The notes: generated by a model from the letters alone, not told the origin. Positions 15,065 through 24,884 are shown, counted from the first letter of the stretch. The stretch is DNA of 64,000 nt from Parapedobacter lycopersici (GCF_024643285.1 NZ_JAMSLW010000006.1:1-64000), one strand, 5' to 3'. Translations and numbers: made by a program.

Positions 15065-18056
15065 TCATGTGTGCAGCCATTTGCGCAGGCCCCTGACCAA
15101 CCCCAGACGGGGCCTCGCATTTGGTGTTTTATTAACGGTATTGCTGTTTATGTGCAAGCCATTGGCGGCTCAGCAGCAGGTAACCGGCCGGGTCGTATCC
15201 GCAATCAATGGTGAGCCATTGCAAGGGGTTACCGTAACCGTGCAGCATACGAACATCCGTGCGCTAACGGATGACGGCGGCCTGTACCGCATTGCCGCAG
15301 CCAGTGATGCCGTACTGGTATTTACTTCCATCGGCTACGAGACCGCCGAGGAAGCCGTACGCAGCAGGAGGGAAGTGAATGCTTTCCTGGAACCGGCCGA
15401 AAGTGCATTGCAGGAGGTAGAGGTAAACGCAGGTTACTACACCGTAAAAGACCGCGAACGTACAGGGAGCATCAGCCGGATTACGGCAAAAGAAATTGCA
15501 AAGCAACCCATCCGAAACCCGATGGAGGCCATGATTGGGCGTATGCCGGGTGTATTCATTGAGCAGGGGACCGGGGTTCCGGGAGGCGGCTTCCGCATCC
15601 AGATCCGCGGGCGAAACAGCATCAGCAGCGGGAACCGCCCACTGTATATCGTGGATGGCGTGCCTTTCCCTGCCGAATCGGTGAACAATTCCATGGGCAC
15701 CACTATCCTGATGGGCGCAACCGCCGAGCGGGGCAGCCCGTTGGACGGGATCAACCCATCGGACATTGAGAGCATTGAAGTGCTTAAGGATGCCGATGCC
15801 ACGGCGATCTATGGCAGCCGGGGCGCCAATGGGGTGGTGTTGATTACCACCAAAAAGGGTAGGATAGGTAAACCCCGTCTCCAGGCCGGTTTCAGTACGG
15901 GTTTTGGGGAGGTAGCGAACCGGCTGGAGCTACTTAATACAGAGCAGTGGCTGGCCATGCGCGAGCAGGCGTTTTGGAACGACGGGCTGGAACCTACCGC
16001 AGCCAATGCGCCGGACTTGCTGGAATGGGACCGTTCCAGGTATACGGACTGGCAGGATGTGCTGATCGGTGGCACGGCCCGTAGTAATAGGCTCCATGCC
16101 TCCATCAGCGGTGGCGGCAGTGGTACCAGCTTCCTGCTTTCGGGCAATTACATGGATGAGGGATCGGTATATCCTTCTGCTGATAAATACCGGAAATATG
16201 GTGCGCTTTTCAATATGCACCATACGTCTGCAGATAACCGGCTGGAGATCGGTTTCTCGTTTAATGCAGTGGGTAGCGCAAATACACTGCCCACCACTGA
16301 TTTTACGGGCAGCGCGATTGATATGTCGCCGATGGCGCCGCCTGTTTATAAGGAAGATGGTTCATTAAGCTGGGAGCATTACAACGCCATGGCCAATCCA
16401 TTGGCGATTGCGGCGACATCGTATCGCGCCGATAATACAAACCTGAATACGCAGTTGCAATTAGGCTACCGCCTGATGGAAGGATTGCGCATCAAACTGG
16501 CGGTTGGGTACAATCGGCTCGTGTTGGATGAAATTACGAAATGGCCGGCACGGATGTATAATCCCGGTTTTGGCATTACCACCAGTGAAGCATTCTACGG
16601 CCGGGGGCACAACGGAACACTTACGGTGGAACCGCAGGTGTTTTATGACCGGCAGTTTCCGCAGGGTGAATTGAATGTGTTGTTTGGCGGTAGCTACCAG
16701 CAGACCCGGCATCACCAAGAATCGTTTGTTGGAACGGGTTTTACGAATGAAGGGATGCTGGATAACATGTCCTTTGCGCCTGATCTGCGTGTTGCCGATG
16801 TTTCGGGTTCCCAATACCGATACGCGGCGGCATTTGCCCGGGTTAACTACCGGCATAACGGTCGGTACATTGTAAACCTTACGGCGCGGCGGGATGGCTC
16901 CAGCCGGTTTGGCCCGGATAAACGGTTCGCTAATTTCGGTGCGGTTGGTGCCGCCTGGTTATTCAGCGAGGAACAGCCGATAAAGGAACACCTGCCGTTT
17001 CTAAGTTTTGGTAAGCTGCGGGGCAGTTACGGTGTTACGGGTAACGACCAGATTGCCGATTACGGGTATATGCACACCTATTCGCCCACGGACCGGCCGT
17101 TTTTGGGTGCCATTGGTATGCTGCCCGACCGGCATGCCAACCCCGACTATTCCTGGGAAACGAACCACAAGCTGGAAGCAGCGCTGGAACTGGGGTTATT
17201 CCGCGACCGGATTGGACTGGAAATAGGTGTTTACCGCAACCGCTCGTCAAGCCAGTTGCTGGGTTACCCGCTTTCGGCGGTAACAGGCATGCAATCCGTA
17301 CAGCAGAACCTGGCGGCCACGGTGCAGAACAGTGGCTGGGAGTTTTTGCTGCGCACGGTAAATGTGCAGCGCGGTCGTTTCCGGTGGGAAACGCATTTTA
17401 ATATCAGCTTGCCCCGGAATAAATTGATCGCGTATCCCGGCCTGGAATCATCATCGCATCGTAATACATTGGAAATTGGCCGTAGCCTGAATCTCTCCCG
17501 CCGGTACATTCTGCTGGGGGTCGATCCGGAAACGGGCACCTATGCCTTTGAACAGGACGCCAATGGCACGCTGGTGCGCAGGCTTTTTGATACCGATAGC
17601 CGCTACTACGGTGGACTGCAAAATGACTTTCAATATGGGCGGCTGTCGCTTTCTGTATTCCTGCAATTTACGGACAAGCGGGGGGAAGGGTTGTTTGCCA
17701 GTTTCCCGGCACCGCCGGGCAGCCTGTATAGTAACCAGCCCGTACAGGTTATGGAAGGTGAAGGAACGCTGGTGCAGCGCTATACGCGGGGCAGTAGTGC
17801 GGAATACCGGCGGTTCGGTGAAAGTGACCGGACACTGGTGGACGCTTCTTTTATCCGCCTGAAAAACGTGGCATTATCCTATAGCCTGCCGGCTTCGGTC
17901 GTGCGCAGGCTGGGTGCCGGGAATATTACCTTTTCGGTAACGGGGCAGAACCTGCTTACCTGGACGGGCTATGATGGCCTGGACCCGGAGACGGCAAACA
18001 GCCGGGTGCTGCCACCGTTGCGTACCATTACCTTCGGTGCGCGGGTTCAGTTCTAA
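15042..18056 (+). CDS. SusC/RagA-family TonB-dependent outer membrane receptor
   Basis: About 1004 residues if started at the ATG at 15042. An ATG at 15006 and a GTG at 15069 are also possible; the GTG would give a compact signal peptide MCSHLRRPLTNPRRGLAF followed by a hydrophobic core ending in AAQ. After the signal come a carboxypeptidase-D-like regulatory domain (VTGRVVSAINGEPLQGVTV), the plug with NPMEAMIGRMPGVFIEQGTG and RPLYIVDGVP, and a long barrel ending in TITFGARVQF. SusC proteins import oligomers through the outer membrane using TonB energy and form a complex with the SusD lipoprotein encoded next. There is no STN domain, so no sigma/anti-sigma signalling is expected. The ligand cannot be told from sequence. 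Confidence 0.9.
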   Translation: MFDSLQRFHVCSHLRRPLTNPRRGLAFGVLLTVLLFMCKPLAAQQQVTGRVVSAINGEPLQGVTVTVQHTNIRALTDDGGLYRIAAASDAVLVFTSIGYETAEEAVRSRREVNAFLEPAESALQEVEVNAGYYTVKDRERTGSISRITAKEIAKQPIRNPMEAMIGRMPGVFIEQGTGVPGGGFRIQIRGRNSISSGNRPLYIVDGVPFPAESVNNSMGTTILMGATAERGSPLDGINPSDIESIEVLKDADATAIYGSRGANGVVLITTKKGRIGKPRLQAGFSTGFGEVANRLELLNTEQWLAMREQAFWNDGLEPTAANAPDLLEWDRSRYTDWQDVLIGGTARSNRLHASISGGGSGTSFLLSGNYMDEGSVYPSADKYRKYGALFNMHHTSADNRLEIGFSFNAVGSANTLPTTDFTGSAIDMSPMAPPVYKEDGSLSWEHYNAMANPLAIAATSYRADNTNLNTQLQLGYRLMEGLRIKLAVGYNRLVLDEITKWPARMYNPGFGITTSEAFYGRGHNGTLTVEPQVFYDRQFPQGELNVLFGGSYQQTRHHQESFVGTGFTNEGMLDNMSFAPDLRVADVSGSQYRYAAAFARVNYRHNGRYIVNLTARRDGSSRFGPDKRFANFGAVGAAWLFSEEQPIKEHLPFLSFGKLRGSYGVTGNDQIADYGYMHTYSPTDRPFLGAIGMLPDRHANPDYSWETNHKLEAALELGLFRDRIGLEIGVYRNRSSSQLLGYPLSAVTGMQSVQQNLAATVQNSGWEFLLRTVNVQRGRFRWETHFNISLPRNKLIAYPGLESSSHRNTLEIGRSLNLSRRYILLGVDPETGTYAFEQDANGTLVRRLFDTDSRYYGGLQNDFQYGRLSLSVFLQFTDKRGEGLFASFPAPPGSLYSNQPVQVMEGEGTLVQRYTRGSSAEYRRFGESDRTLVDASFIRLKNVALSYSLPASVVRRLGAGNITFSVTGQNLLTWTGYDGLDPETANSRVLPPLRTITFGARVQF

Positions 18057-18090
18057 TCACAGGTAGTTTTATTCAAAATTATATACCAAA

Positions 18091-19479
18091 ATGAAAAAGA
18101 TATATTTCATTATTCACTTGCTGATCGGGTCGACAGTACTGTCGTGCTCGGAACTGGTGGAGATCGATCCGCCGACGGACAGCCTGTCGGGTGATCACCT
18201 GTTTGCCGACGATGCGTCGGCTACTTCGGTGCTTAACGGCATGTACACGCAATTAGTCAAAGCGGGTTTTGCGAGCGGCTCCTCAGCCAGTGTTACGCTG
18301 CTGGCCGGCGCGTCGGCGGACGGATTTGTGGCCAACGGCTCCAGCATCGCATCACAGGACATTGCGGCATTTAATGAAAACGCGTTACATAGTGAGATAC
18401 AGGGTGTAGCCGGGTTATGGAACAGCCTGTACCAGCAGGTTTTCTATGCGAATACGGCATTGGAGGGGCTGGCTGCCGCAGATGGGCTTTCGTCCCCGGT
18501 TAAGCGGCAGTTGCAGGGGGAAGCGTTGTTTGTCCGCGCGTTCTGCTATTTCTACCTCGTAAACCTATTTGGCGAGGTGCCGTTGGCGCTGACCGGCGAC
18601 TACCGGGTGAACAATGCGCTGACGCGTGCATCGGTAGCGGCGGTTTACGCACAGCTGATGGCCGACCTGCGCGAAGCGGTGGAATTGCTTCCGGAAGGCT
18701 TTGCCCACACGGGTGGCGAGCGGGTGCGCCCGAACCGGGCTGCCGCGCAGGCCCTATTGGCACGGGCGCTGTTGTTTACGGGCGATTGGCCGGGTGCTGT
18801 GGAACAGGCTTCGGCGGTGATCGACCGGACGGATATGTACCGGCTGACACCGTTGGATGCGGTGTTCCTGAAGAACAGTGAGGCGGCGATCTGGCAGCTG
18901 ATCCCTCCGAATGCGTATACCAATGAAGGGTGGTCATACATTCCTGCGGAAAACAGTTTGCCCAGGTACGTGACGTTAAGCGATGGCTTGCTGGCGCTTT
19001 TCCAGCCGGATGACCAACGGCTTGCTGAATGGATAGGCCGGAGTACATACCTCGACCTGGAATTTTACTACCCTCATAAATACAAGGTGTGGGATAACAG
19101 CATGCCACAGGATGAATACACAATGGTGCTGCGCCTGGCGGAACAATACCTGATCCGCGCGGAGGCGCTGGCCCGACAGGATCAGCTTGCGGAAGCAAAG
19201 GCGGATATGGATGCACTGCGCGGCCGCGCGGGTCTTGATGGGCTGCCCGATGGTATGGGGAAGGAAGCGCTGCTTGCGGAGATTGAAAATGAACGGTTCC
19301 GCGAACTGTTCGGGGAGTGGGGACACCGCTGGCTGGATTTGAAACGCACTGGTAGGGTGGATGCGGTACTAAGTGTGGTAAAGCCGAACTGGCAGTCGTA
19401 TCAGCAGCTGTACCCCATACCGAAAGTTGAACTGGACCGAAACGGAAACCTAAACCCAAACCCCAATTATGAAAATTAA
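18091..19479 (+). CDS. SusD/RagB-family nutrient-binding lipoprotein
   Basis: 462 residues, ATG at 18091, 34 bases after susC. It has a lipoprotein signal (LIGSTVLSCSELVEIDPP, lipid on the Cys). SusD landmarks are LWNSLYQQVFYANTALEGL, AFCYFYLVNLFGEVPLALT, the helical TPR-like repeats RPNRAAAQALLARALLFTGD, and the C-terminal LIRAEALARQDQLAEAKADM, HRWLDLKRTGR and LYPIPKVELDRNGNLNPNPNY. The protein caps the SusC barrel on the cell surface and captures the ligand. It is a good in-window reference for the SusD-like end of the protein at 5127-8375. Confidence 0.92.
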   Translation: MKKIYFIIHLLIGSTVLSCSELVEIDPPTDSLSGDHLFADDASATSVLNGMYTQLVKAGFASGSSASVTLLAGASADGFVANGSSIASQDIAAFNENALHSEIQGVAGLWNSLYQQVFYANTALEGLAAADGLSSPVKRQLQGEALFVRAFCYFYLVNLFGEVPLALTGDYRVNNALTRASVAAVYAQLMADLREAVELLPEGFAHTGGERVRPNRAAAQALLARALLFTGDWPGAVEQASAVIDRTDMYRLTPLDAVFLKNSEAAIWQLIPPNAYTNEGWSYIPAENSLPRYVTLSDGLLALFQPDDQRLAEWIGRSTYLDLEFYYPHKYKVWDNSMPQDEYTMVLRLAEQYLIRAEALARQDQLAEAKADMDALRGRAGLDGLPDGMGKEALLAEIENERFRELFGEWGHRWLDLKRTGRVDAVLSVVKPNWQSYQQLYPIPKVELDRNGNLNPNPNYEN

Positions 19480-19489
19480 ATCAGGACGA

Positions 19490-20827
19490 ATGAATTACAA
19501 CAGAATAATAACGGTGATAACCATCCTGGTGATGGCGATTACCCAAGTTATGGCACAGGATGACGCCGGGGTGGTTTATCATGAGGCGGAAGCCGAAACT
19601 GTTAAATCCACTTTAAAGGAATTGAAGGTAGGGGATACGCTGCCGGATTATACCTTTGCGCATCCATTAGTGAATTATCCGGGAGAAAATGTGCGAACGT
19701 CCGATTTCCGTGGCAAGCTGTTGATCCTGGAGTTTTGGAGCATGGGCTGTGTAAGCTGCATCGCCGGATTTCCGAAGTTGCAGAAATTACAAGAGGAGTT
19801 TGATGACCAAATACAGCTCGTTTTGGTAAATCCATGGAGCGACCGGAAGGCGGTACTCGACCTGTTGGAACGGCGAAGGAAGCTGACCGGTTTTGAAATG
19901 AAACTGCCGATTGCATTCGGGGATACGGCCTTGAGCGATCATTTTCCACGAGTGGGTGTGCCTCACGTAGTTTGGGTGAATGAGCATGGGGTCATTGCCT
20001 CGATCACCAGCGGCTCTCAACTTGATGCCGAAAATATAAAGCAGGTTTTGGCAGGTACAAGAAAAGGAATCCGACAGGCGGTTACCCACTTGACCGAACG
20101 GAATTACGAAAAACCTTTGTTTGTAGCGGGTAACGGTGGGGATGGTTCAAACATACTTTGGCATTCGGTACTGGCGAAGGCCGATTTCAGGCTGCAATCT
20201 ACGGTATCAGTCCGACCTAACAAAATCATCCTCCAGAATTCACCGTTGGCATTTATCTATCGGGTGGCATACGGTTATCCCGAACATCCGTTTAACTATG
20301 GATTGGCTGTCCGCCTGCAGCCCAACCGGATTGTTTTTGAACTACCGCCAGCGCAGTTGAAGCTGACGGATTCGGTTTTTGTGTACGAACTTAGCGCCCC
20401 CGAAAAGCGCTCACAGGGAGAACTACTGAAGGTGTTGCAGCAAGACCTCAAGCAGTATTTTGGCTGGCAGACGCGATGGGAAAAGCGGCGCGTTGAGTGC
20501 TTGGTACTTACTGCGTCAGACACGGCCTTGCTGATGCGGGAAAAGCAACGGGAGAATCCCCCGGTATGGCAAAATTTGAATGAGCTAACGGTAAATATCG
20601 AAAATGCCTCCGTGCCGGAGTTCGTTTTTTGGCTGGAAAATTTTCCGCTGCTGCACGGTGAAATGCCAATCATCGACGAGACGGGTTATCAGGGTCGGAT
20701 AACAGGTATTCGTCTGGAAGGGATCAACCGAAAAGACTGGAAGGACTGGAACCGGCACCTCGAACCTTATGGATTGCAGTTTGACGTGAAATACAGGGAA
20801 GTGGATATGCTAGTGGTAAGCGAGTAA
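19490..20827 (+). CDS. Exported TlpA-like redoxin with long C-terminal domain
   Basis: I start at the ATG at 19490, which gives a clean signal peptide (MNYNRIITVITILVMAITQ); an ATG at 19469 overlaps the susD stop by 11 bases. 445 residues. A thioredoxin-like domain (about 35-190) has LLILEFWSMGCVSCIAGFPK with a C-x2-C pair. The C-terminal 250 residues, with NRIVFELPPAQLKLTDSVFV and IDETGYQGRITGIRLEG, resemble the DUF3738-type domain seen in other exported proteins. Redoxins of this type are often encoded after susC-susD in Sphingobacteriaceae. They may keep cysteines of periplasmic or surface proteins in a set redox state, but the substrate is unknown. Confidence 0.75.
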   Translation: MNYNRIITVITILVMAITQVMAQDDAGVVYHEAEAETVKSTLKELKVGDTLPDYTFAHPLVNYPGENVRTSDFRGKLLILEFWSMGCVSCIAGFPKLQKLQEEFDDQIQLVLVNPWSDRKAVLDLLERRRKLTGFEMKLPIAFGDTALSDHFPRVGVPHVVWVNEHGVIASITSGSQLDAENIKQVLAGTRKGIRQAVTHLTERNYEKPLFVAGNGGDGSNILWHSVLAKADFRLQSTVSVRPNKIILQNSPLAFIYRVAYGYPEHPFNYGLAVRLQPNRIVFELPPAQLKLTDSVFVYELSAPEKRSQGELLKVLQQDLKQYFGWQTRWEKRRVECLVLTASDTALLMREKQRENPPVWQNLNELTVNIENASVPEFVFWLENFPLLHGEMPIIDETGYQGRITGIRLEGINRKDWKDWNRHLEPYGLQFDVKYREVDMLVVSE

Positions 20828-20831
20828 TAAA

Positions 20832-20857
20832 AAGGAGCCAATGTTAATTGGCTCCTT
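20832..20857 (+). terminator. Hairpin after the susC-susD-redoxin operon
   Basis: AAGGAGCCAAT and ATTGGCTCCTT form an 11-bp stem with a four-base loop, directly after the stop at 20827. The T-run is short (CCTTATCC), so it may act in both directions between the convergent genes. Confidence 0.65.
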
Positions 20858-20882
20858 ATCCAGCACAATATACCGACAGAGA

Positions 20883-21146
20883 TTAGTTTTCCGGCTGGCG
20901 GAAAATCTCATTCATGCAATTTGCATCGGAATACGCGGGTTTTGGCAGTCCATCAATTTCCACTTGGCATTGATCGTCGGTTTCATTGTTAGAACAACGT
21001 TCAGGCTCTAACAATTCACCGGTGGTACACTGGTTTGATGCATTCCGGCCGAAAGCATCCACCCGCATTCCCGTTTCCGCGGTTGCATGGGCTCCCGCTG
21101 CAGCGACTATCGCTGCCACCAGGGGAATAAAAAATGATTTTTTCAT
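20883..21146 (-). CDS. DUF6520-like small exported protein
   Basis: 87 residues, ATG at 21146. The signal peptide MKKSFFIPLVAAIVAAAGAH is followed by a short mature part with four cysteines (QCTTGE, ERCSNN, DQCQVE, NCMNE). Small proteins of this kind are common beside MauE/redoxin genes in Bacteroidetes. The cysteines suggest disulfide bonds or a substrate for the neighbouring redox proteins. The true role is not known. Confidence 0.6.
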   Translation of the reverse strand: MKKSFFIPLVAAIVAAAGAHATAETGMRVDAFGRNASNQCTTGELLEPERCSNNETDDQCQVEIDGLPKPAYSDANCMNEIFRQPEN

Positions 21147-21306
21147 ATTTTTGAAAAAATAAAGATTAGTAAAATTGAAGCCTTCCGTCTTGCCACGGAG
21201 GGCTTCGTTATTGTGGTGGCTTCATTTGCTGCGGGGTGTAAAGCCATGCCCCGGTTTGCAAGGCAGCTGTCTGCCGCTGGCAGGCGCGTAGCCCACCGGA
21301 TCTAAA

Positions 21307-21789
21307 TCACTTGTTGCCGGTTACCTCCTTTCCCGTACTATGAAAGTTAAATCGACGCTGTAGCAAGATGCCAGCCACGGCCAATAACATAAATCCAATA
21401 TTGAACAACAGGTGCTCGCTCCACGAAAGCAAGCCAATAACCCCACCACACGAACACGGCAACCGCTCGCTGAAAAACAGCGTCTGCACGATGTAAATAG
21501 TAAATAGTGCCATCAATCCCAGGAATGCATACAGCCCCGCCTGCCGCCACCGGGAAAAGCAAAGCATGGTAGCAATGAGTAATTCGCACGCGGGTACGGC
21601 CCACGCGACAAACCCAGCAATCGGGGCCGTTAAGGGGGCAAGTTTGAGCTGCGCGGTGGTGTATTCATAAATCATGAGCTTGCTTACGGCCGCATAAACG
21701 AACAGCAGCACGCAGAGGAAAACGATGACCTCCAATGCCACCCGGCGCCGGGAGCGGGGAAGATTGCCTGAATGTTGTAAGGTATTCAT
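21307..21789 (-). CDS. MauE/DoxX-like membrane protein
   Basis: 160 residues from the ATG at 21789. Four membrane helices (about residues 20-38, 55-78, 82-100 and 122-140) and the conserved ERLPCSCGGVIGLLSWSEH segment identify the MauE family. MauE-like proteins act in disulfide or redox processes across the inner membrane, with the CSC motif as likely active cysteines. It is upstream of the DUF6520-like gene on the same strand and converges on the susC-susD-redoxin operon, consistent with a shared redox theme. Confidence 0.75.
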   Translation of the reverse strand: MNTLQHSGNLPRSRRRVALEVIVFLCVLLFVYAAVSKLMIYEYTTAQLKLAPLTAPIAGFVAWAVPACELLIATMLCFSRWRQAGLYAFLGLMALFTIYIVQTLFFSERLPCSCGGVIGLLSWSEHLLFNIGFMLLAVAGILLQRRFNFHSTGKEVTGNK

Positions 21790-22000
21790 GGTTAGTATGT
21801 TTTGTTTGTGAAGCATAAAGTTAGGGAGGGGAATCAGCGAAAGGCAAGTAAATCAAGGGCTTTCGGGATATCCTGGCCGAAAATCCGGATGGCTGGGACA
21901 TTTGCCCGACTATCGGCCGGATGCCTGGATATCCGGGACAGGTGCGTTGCCATTGCTGGCTGTCCGACGGCCTGTTTTTTGCATGGGATATCGATTTAGC

Positions 22001-22031
22001 TTTGGTATTATCCGCAGAATGCGTACCTTAG
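22001..22031 (+). promoter_or_regulatory. Promoter of the LytTR gene
   Basis: TTTG (22001-22004), 19 bases, then TACCTTAG (22024-22031, one mismatch to TAnnTTTG). The ATG at 22059 lies 28 bases downstream. The spacing fits the Bacteroidetes consensus. Confidence 0.5.
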
Positions 22032-22058
22032 ATTACCATTAACCAATTGGTAACGCAC

Positions 22059-22916
22059 ATGGAAGAACCGGTAAATACGGCGGACCCGGGTGTGCAACAA
22101 CCTAAAATTCCTAAAGTCAGCAGTGTAGCATGGTGGATTATTGGCTTAACAGGCGTTTTTGTAGGCTTGTTGATACCTATCTATGACACGCGGATCGCCT
22201 TTAGTAAACTGATCGGGCTGAGTACATTCTGGAAGTCACTGGTAAGCAGCGTATGCTGCGCGTGGCTGCTGATGTTGGCTGTAATCATGATTACACACTG
22301 GCTGGATATGGCGTTGCCCTGGCGCCGGCCGAGGTACCAGCGACTGCTTTGCCAGCTGTTGCTGGGTATTGGGATTCCGGGTATGCTGGCGCTGGGCTGG
22401 CAGCTGATTTTTTTGGCGTGCTTAAACTGCATCCCTCAGATTGCGAATTATTTTTATTACAAATTTCCGTTGATGCTGCTGTTTGTGGCATTATTTAACC
22501 TGTTATGGATAATGGGGCTGCGGCAGCAGGGTAGGACGGTATCAGACAGCGGATTGGTTTCGGGTGCGCCTACTGACGCATCCCGGCCGGAAACCGCCGC
22601 GTATGATCGGGCAATAACGGAGCTGGCGGATACCATTGCTTTCTTTGTGTCGGAAGATAAGCAGACCATCGGATACCGGCTGGATGGCGGCACTACCGTA
22701 GAAGTGGATACGGTCCGGGAAATTGCGCAGGCGCTGGAGGGGGATGATTTTTTCAATATCCGCCATGGTGTGGTGATCAACCGGGCGGCGATTGGTCATG
22801 TACACCCGGAGCAGCGGCATTACCGCATTGTGCTGAAACCACCCTATAACGACCGTGTTTTCTATACCAGCAAATCGCATTCCCGCGAGTTTAGCGTGTG
22901 GTGGGGCCGGGGGTAA
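22059..22916 (+). CDS. Membrane-bound LytTR-family DNA-binding regulator
   Basis: 285 residues from the ATG at 22059; a TTG at 22047 is less likely. Four membrane helices lie in residues 20-160. They are followed by a linker and a LytTR domain (about 180-285) with YRLDGGTTVEVDTVREIAQ, FFNIRHGVVINRAAIGHV and YTSKSHSREFSVWWGR. Such proteins bind DNA directly through the LytTR beta fold while anchored in the membrane, and probably sense a membrane or envelope signal. It has no receiver domain. Targets are unknown; the AraC-type gene follows in the same direction but has its own promoter. Confidence 0.85.
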   Translation: MEEPVNTADPGVQQPKIPKVSSVAWWIIGLTGVFVGLLIPIYDTRIAFSKLIGLSTFWKSLVSSVCCAWLLMLAVIMITHWLDMALPWRRPRYQRLLCQLLLGIGIPGMLALGWQLIFLACLNCIPQIANYFYYKFPLMLLFVALFNLLWIMGLRQQGRTVSDSGLVSGAPTDASRPETAAYDRAITELADTIAFFVSEDKQTIGYRLDGGTTVEVDTVREIAQALEGDDFFNIRHGVVINRAAIGHVHPEQRHYRIVLKPPYNDRVFYTSKSHSREFSVWWGRG

Positions 22917-22974
22917 GGTTTTACCCGGCAGCGGTCGGCGGGCGGCAAGCCGGGAGTTTCGGACAATTGTAGTA

Positions 22975-22982
22975 CATTTGGG
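22975..22982 (+). promoter_or_regulatory. Promoter -7 element of the AraC gene
   Basis: TACATTTG matches TAnnTTTG fully, 18 bases before the ATG at 23001. A weak TTTCG occurs at the -33 distance. Confidence 0.5.
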
Positions 22983-23000
22983 AACAGCGCAACTTACCAA

Positions 23001-24113
23001 ATGGCTGATATAAACGCAGTAGCTATTTTTTATGCTTTTTCCGGAGGGGCCTTATGGCTGCTTGGGTCACTGTCTTTGCTCGGCATTAACCGGGTAAATG
23101 CAAGTGCCGATCGCTGGCTTAGCCTATTTTATTTTATTTTAGCCTGTACGTTTACCCGGGTTTCACTGGAGGAGTTTAACGTTGGCAGCGAATTGCTGCG
23201 GCACCTGCTTGAACTGCCCACATGGGCCATGCTGCCCTGCCTGTATATGGCGGTACGGCATTACGCATCGCCTTCATTACCTAAAAAGGGCTGGCCGCTC
23301 CATTTTGTGCCTGTGCTGCTTTTCCTGCTGTTTTCGCTGGTATACTTAATGCCCGTGCTGCTTAATAAAAGGGACCACCTGCCGGTTTTACCTTCGTGGG
23401 TGGCATTTATCGTACGCTATTTTTTCTTTGTCCAGATGGTTTATTATTGGGGCGCCTGTTTCGTGCTGCTTCGGCGGCACCAAAGGAATATAAAACAGGT
23501 GGCTTCGTTTACCGATAAAATAGACCTGGAGTGGCTGAGGTACCTGTTGATTTCGATGTTGTTCCTGATACTGATCCGTATGCTGAGCATGGCCAACATG
23601 CAGGTAACGCATTATGCACCCTTCCTCTATTTTCTGGGGATCATTCTGCTGGCCTATTCAACGCTCAGGCAGAAATCAATTTATGCGATTGAAGCCTACC
23701 GGGTTGCGGAAAAGGACGGAATGGCATCCAAAAAGGTGCGGAATGAACGGCTGACCCTGGAACAGGTGGAAGAGCTGAAGAACATCGTGATGCGAAGGAC
23801 GACCGATGAAAAGCTATACCTGGACCCAGGCCTGACGCTTTCGGTGCTTTCGGAGCGGATAGGCATTGGCACGCATGAACTGTCTTATGTGCTTAATAAC
23901 GGGGTGGGGAAGAATTTTTATCAGTTTATCAACGAACTGCGGACGGAAGAAGCCAAATCACTGCTATTATCGGAAGATGCCAGGCGGTTGGATATGCTGG
24001 GTATCGCAGTCCGCGCGGGCTTCAACTCCAAAACGACTTTTTACACGACCTTTAAAAAAATAACGAACCTCACGCCGAAGGAATACATTCAGGCAAATAC
24101 CGGGGCGGATTGA
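23001..24113 (+). CDS. Seven-helix membrane AraC-family regulator
   Basis: 370 residues, ATG at 23001. There are seven hydrophobic helices in residues 5-225, then an AraC-type helix-turn-helix pair (about 250-365) with LSVLSERIGIGTHELSYVLN and the second helix region GIAVRAGFNSKTTFYTTFKK, ending in TNLTPKEYIQ. This architecture, a 7TM sensor plus AraC domain, is typical of Bacteroidetes. It probably senses a membrane or extracellular signal. Likely targets are unknown; the exported protein gene downstream (24192) is a candidate. Confidence 0.85.
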   Translation: MADINAVAIFYAFSGGALWLLGSLSLLGINRVNASADRWLSLFYFILACTFTRVSLEEFNVGSELLRHLLELPTWAMLPCLYMAVRHYASPSLPKKGWPLHFVPVLLFLLFSLVYLMPVLLNKRDHLPVLPSWVAFIVRYFFFVQMVYYWGACFVLLRRHQRNIKQVASFTDKIDLEWLRYLLISMLFLILIRMLSMANMQVTHYAPFLYFLGIILLAYSTLRQKSIYAIEAYRVAEKDGMASKKVRNERLTLEQVEELKNIVMRRTTDEKLYLDPGLTLSVLSERIGIGTHELSYVLNNGVGKNFYQFINELRTEEAKSLLLSEDARRLDMLGIAVRAGFNSKTTFYTTFKKITNLTPKEYIQANTGAD

Positions 24114-24191
24114 CCGCCATGTGGTTCGGTTGTATCCATCCGGACGGTTTCCGGTAGCCGGAGCGCTATCATTGCATCATAAAAAAATTAA

Positions 24192-24884
24192 ATGATGAGC
24201 ACAATGAATGCATTCCAATCAGCAGTTGCCACCGGAATCCGAGGGGTTATCGGTGGCATTTTATTCGGCAGCGTCCTTATTTCAAACGGTTTTGCGCTTA
24301 CGCCTGCCCGGGCAGGTGTTGCCGGACCCTTAGCAGGCCAGCACGTGGCAGCGGTACCGCTGGAAACGTTCGTGGGGTTTTACCAGGCGCCAGACAAAGC
24401 CTCGTTTGTGCAATTTGAGCTAAAGGACGATGCGCTTTTTGCCCATTGGCAGAACAAAGAGTATCAGCTTGTCCGGGTTGATGAAACCCATTTTAAAACG
24501 AAGAGTGAGGGCCATGAGGTGGAATTCCTGAAAGACGGTTCCGGCCGGTTTACACAGGCGATGCTGTTGGGAAATATCCTGACGGTAAAAGTCGGGTTTA
24601 ACCCCTATACCGTCAAAACGCTATCGGCTGCACAGCTCAAAGGGTTTGAAGGGACGTATCGCTTAACGAGAGACGACAATAGCTTTGAGATTGCGATCCG
24701 GCCGTCAGCCAACGGGTTGATATTGAAACAGCTGTGGGACGATAAAGAAATTGCCTTTACGCCCCGGTCGGATACTTTTTTCCTGGATGCGGAAGGTACG
24801 TTCCCGCTTACTTTTCTGCTGCGCGAGGGCGAAGCCGTGCAGGTTACCTGTTTTGAGGCCGATGTATGGCGCAGAACTGAATAG
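24192..24884 (+). CDS. Exported protein with DUF3471-like repeats
   Basis: 230 residues, ATG at 24192 (second ATG at 24195). The signal sequence includes GVIGGILFGSVLISNGFAL. Two similar segments follow (ETFVGFYQAPDKASFVQFEL near 55 and LKGFEGTYRLTRDDNSFEIA near 150), the pattern of the small beta domain found at the C-terminus of some serine hydrolases. No catalytic part is present. Function unknown. Confidence 0.6.
   Translation: MMSTMNAFQSAVATGIRGVIGGILFGSVLISNGFALTPARAGVAGPLAGQHVAAVPLETFVGFYQAPDKASFVQFELKDDALFAHWQNKEYQLVRVDETHFKTKSEGHEVEFLKDGSGRFTQAMLLGNILTVKVGFNPYTVKTLSAAQLKGFEGTYRLTRDDNSFEIAIRPSANGLILKQLWDDKEIAFTPRSDTFFLDAEGTFPLTFLLREGEAVQVTCFEADVWRRTE

Noticed and set aside
22047-22058. 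TTG start for the LytTR gene
   Set aside because: An ATG four codons later fits promoter spacing and common start use better.
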